NCBI GenBank assembly: GCA_023392115.1
Contig: JAEVZT010000282.1
Span: 1 to 5,294 of the forward strand
Reading direction: 5' to 3'
Source: Chloroflexota bacterium
GTDB lineage: Bacteria > Chloroflexota > Anaerolineae > Aggregatilineales > Phototrophicaceae
Length of the DNA: 5,294 nt
Part shown: positions 5,189-5,294 of the stretch, piece by piece
Layout of the letters: the number at the start of each line of letters is the position of its first letter
Numbering within the stretch: the first letter of the stretch is position 1
Position numbers and translations under genes: made by a program
The notes under the pieces: model-generated
What the model saw: only the letters and a program-made list of their open reading frames with translations
Databases searched by the model: none
What the model was told of the DNA's origin: nothing

Positions 5189-5294
5189 TTAGCTGGCGAG
5201 GAACGCCGCCATCTCGGCGAGACGCGTCGCGTAGCCCATCTCGTTGTCGTACCAAGAGGCAACCGTGACAAGCGTCTTGTCCATGACCTTTACC
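5189..5294 (-). CDS. gap: glyceraldehyde-3-phosphate dehydrogenase, C-terminal 34 codons
   Basis: Reading from the right edge on the minus strand gives 34 codons ending in TAA (5189-5191). They contain V-T-V-A-S-W-Y-D-N-E-M-G-Y-A-T-R-L, the hallmark C-terminal segment of type I GAPDH. The Asn of Y-D-N-E contacts the nicotinamide of NAD, and the segment closes the fold with the final helix (L-A-E-M-A-A-F-L). The enzyme is the cytoplasmic glycolytic dehydrogenase converting glyceraldehyde 3-phosphate to 1,3-bisphosphoglycerate. Most of the gene lies beyond the window, so cofactor preference and neighbours (pgk, tpi) cannot be judged. The tail is intact and ends normally, so there is no sign of truncation at this end. 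A hairpin follows the stop. Confidence 0.94.
   Translation of the reverse strand, partial: VKVMDKTLVTVASWYDNEMGYATRLAEMAAFLAS

Noticed and set aside
4900..5268. 122-codon plus-strand open frame across the Fic/Doc start and the gap end
   Set aside because: It runs antisense through two recognisable genes and the hairpin, with a low-complexity Arg/Ser-rich end. It was considered as a missing antitoxin, but it has no Phd, AbrB or HTH features.

Overview
The window is a dense, GC-rich bacterial chromosomal segment of about 5.3 kb. It holds five complete genes and two genes cut by the window edges. No rRNA, tRNA, CRISPR array or insertion sequence is visible. The gene mix is a YeiH-type permease, a NarL/LuxR-type response regulator, a GT9 glycosyltransferase, a GH13_18 phosphorylase, paired Fic/Doc proteins and a glycolytic GAPDH. 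With the GC-rich codon use and apparently leaderless or weak-SD starts, this suggests an environmental bacterium of the Chloroflexota (Anaerolineae-like) or a similar lineage. That placement is an inference from gene style, not from a marker gene.

Layout. Bases 2-553 (+) encode the C-terminal half of a multi-pass membrane protein of the YeiH/UPF0324 putative sulfate exporter family. It runs tail to tail, with a 10-bp gap, into a minus-strand pair. That pair is a GT9 (ADP-heptose:LPS heptosyltransferase-like) glycosyltransferase (1221-2324), followed 3 bp later by a response regulator (564-1217). The pair very probably shares one transcript. A control region of about 200 bp (2352-2551) separates it from the divergent GH13_18 phosphorylase (2552-4213, probably glucosylglycerate phosphorylase-like). 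This region carries several GGTTAY half-sites in inverted arrangements and a good sigma70-type promoter for the phosphorylase.

One base after the phosphorylase stop, two overlapping minus-strand genes converge on it (4215-4628 and 4609-5118). They encode paralogous Fic/Doc 'death-on-curing' proteins. Both keep the H-x-F-x-D-G-N-K-R-T active-site motif and neither has a recognisable Phd-type antitoxin. The upstream copy has an extended -10 element exactly 7 nt before its ATG, which fits a leaderless mRNA. A stem-loop separates it from the last 34 codons of a type I GAPDH (gap) on the same strand.

How the genes work together: the phosphorylase and GAPDH both belong to carbohydrate metabolism, but nothing here links them in one operon. 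The GT9/response-regulator pair and the phosphorylase may share control through the divergent intergenic region. The Fic/Doc pair looks like an independent two-gene module placed between housekeeping genes. The most unusual items are this antitoxin-less Fic/Doc tandem and the repeated half-sites in the divergent control region.
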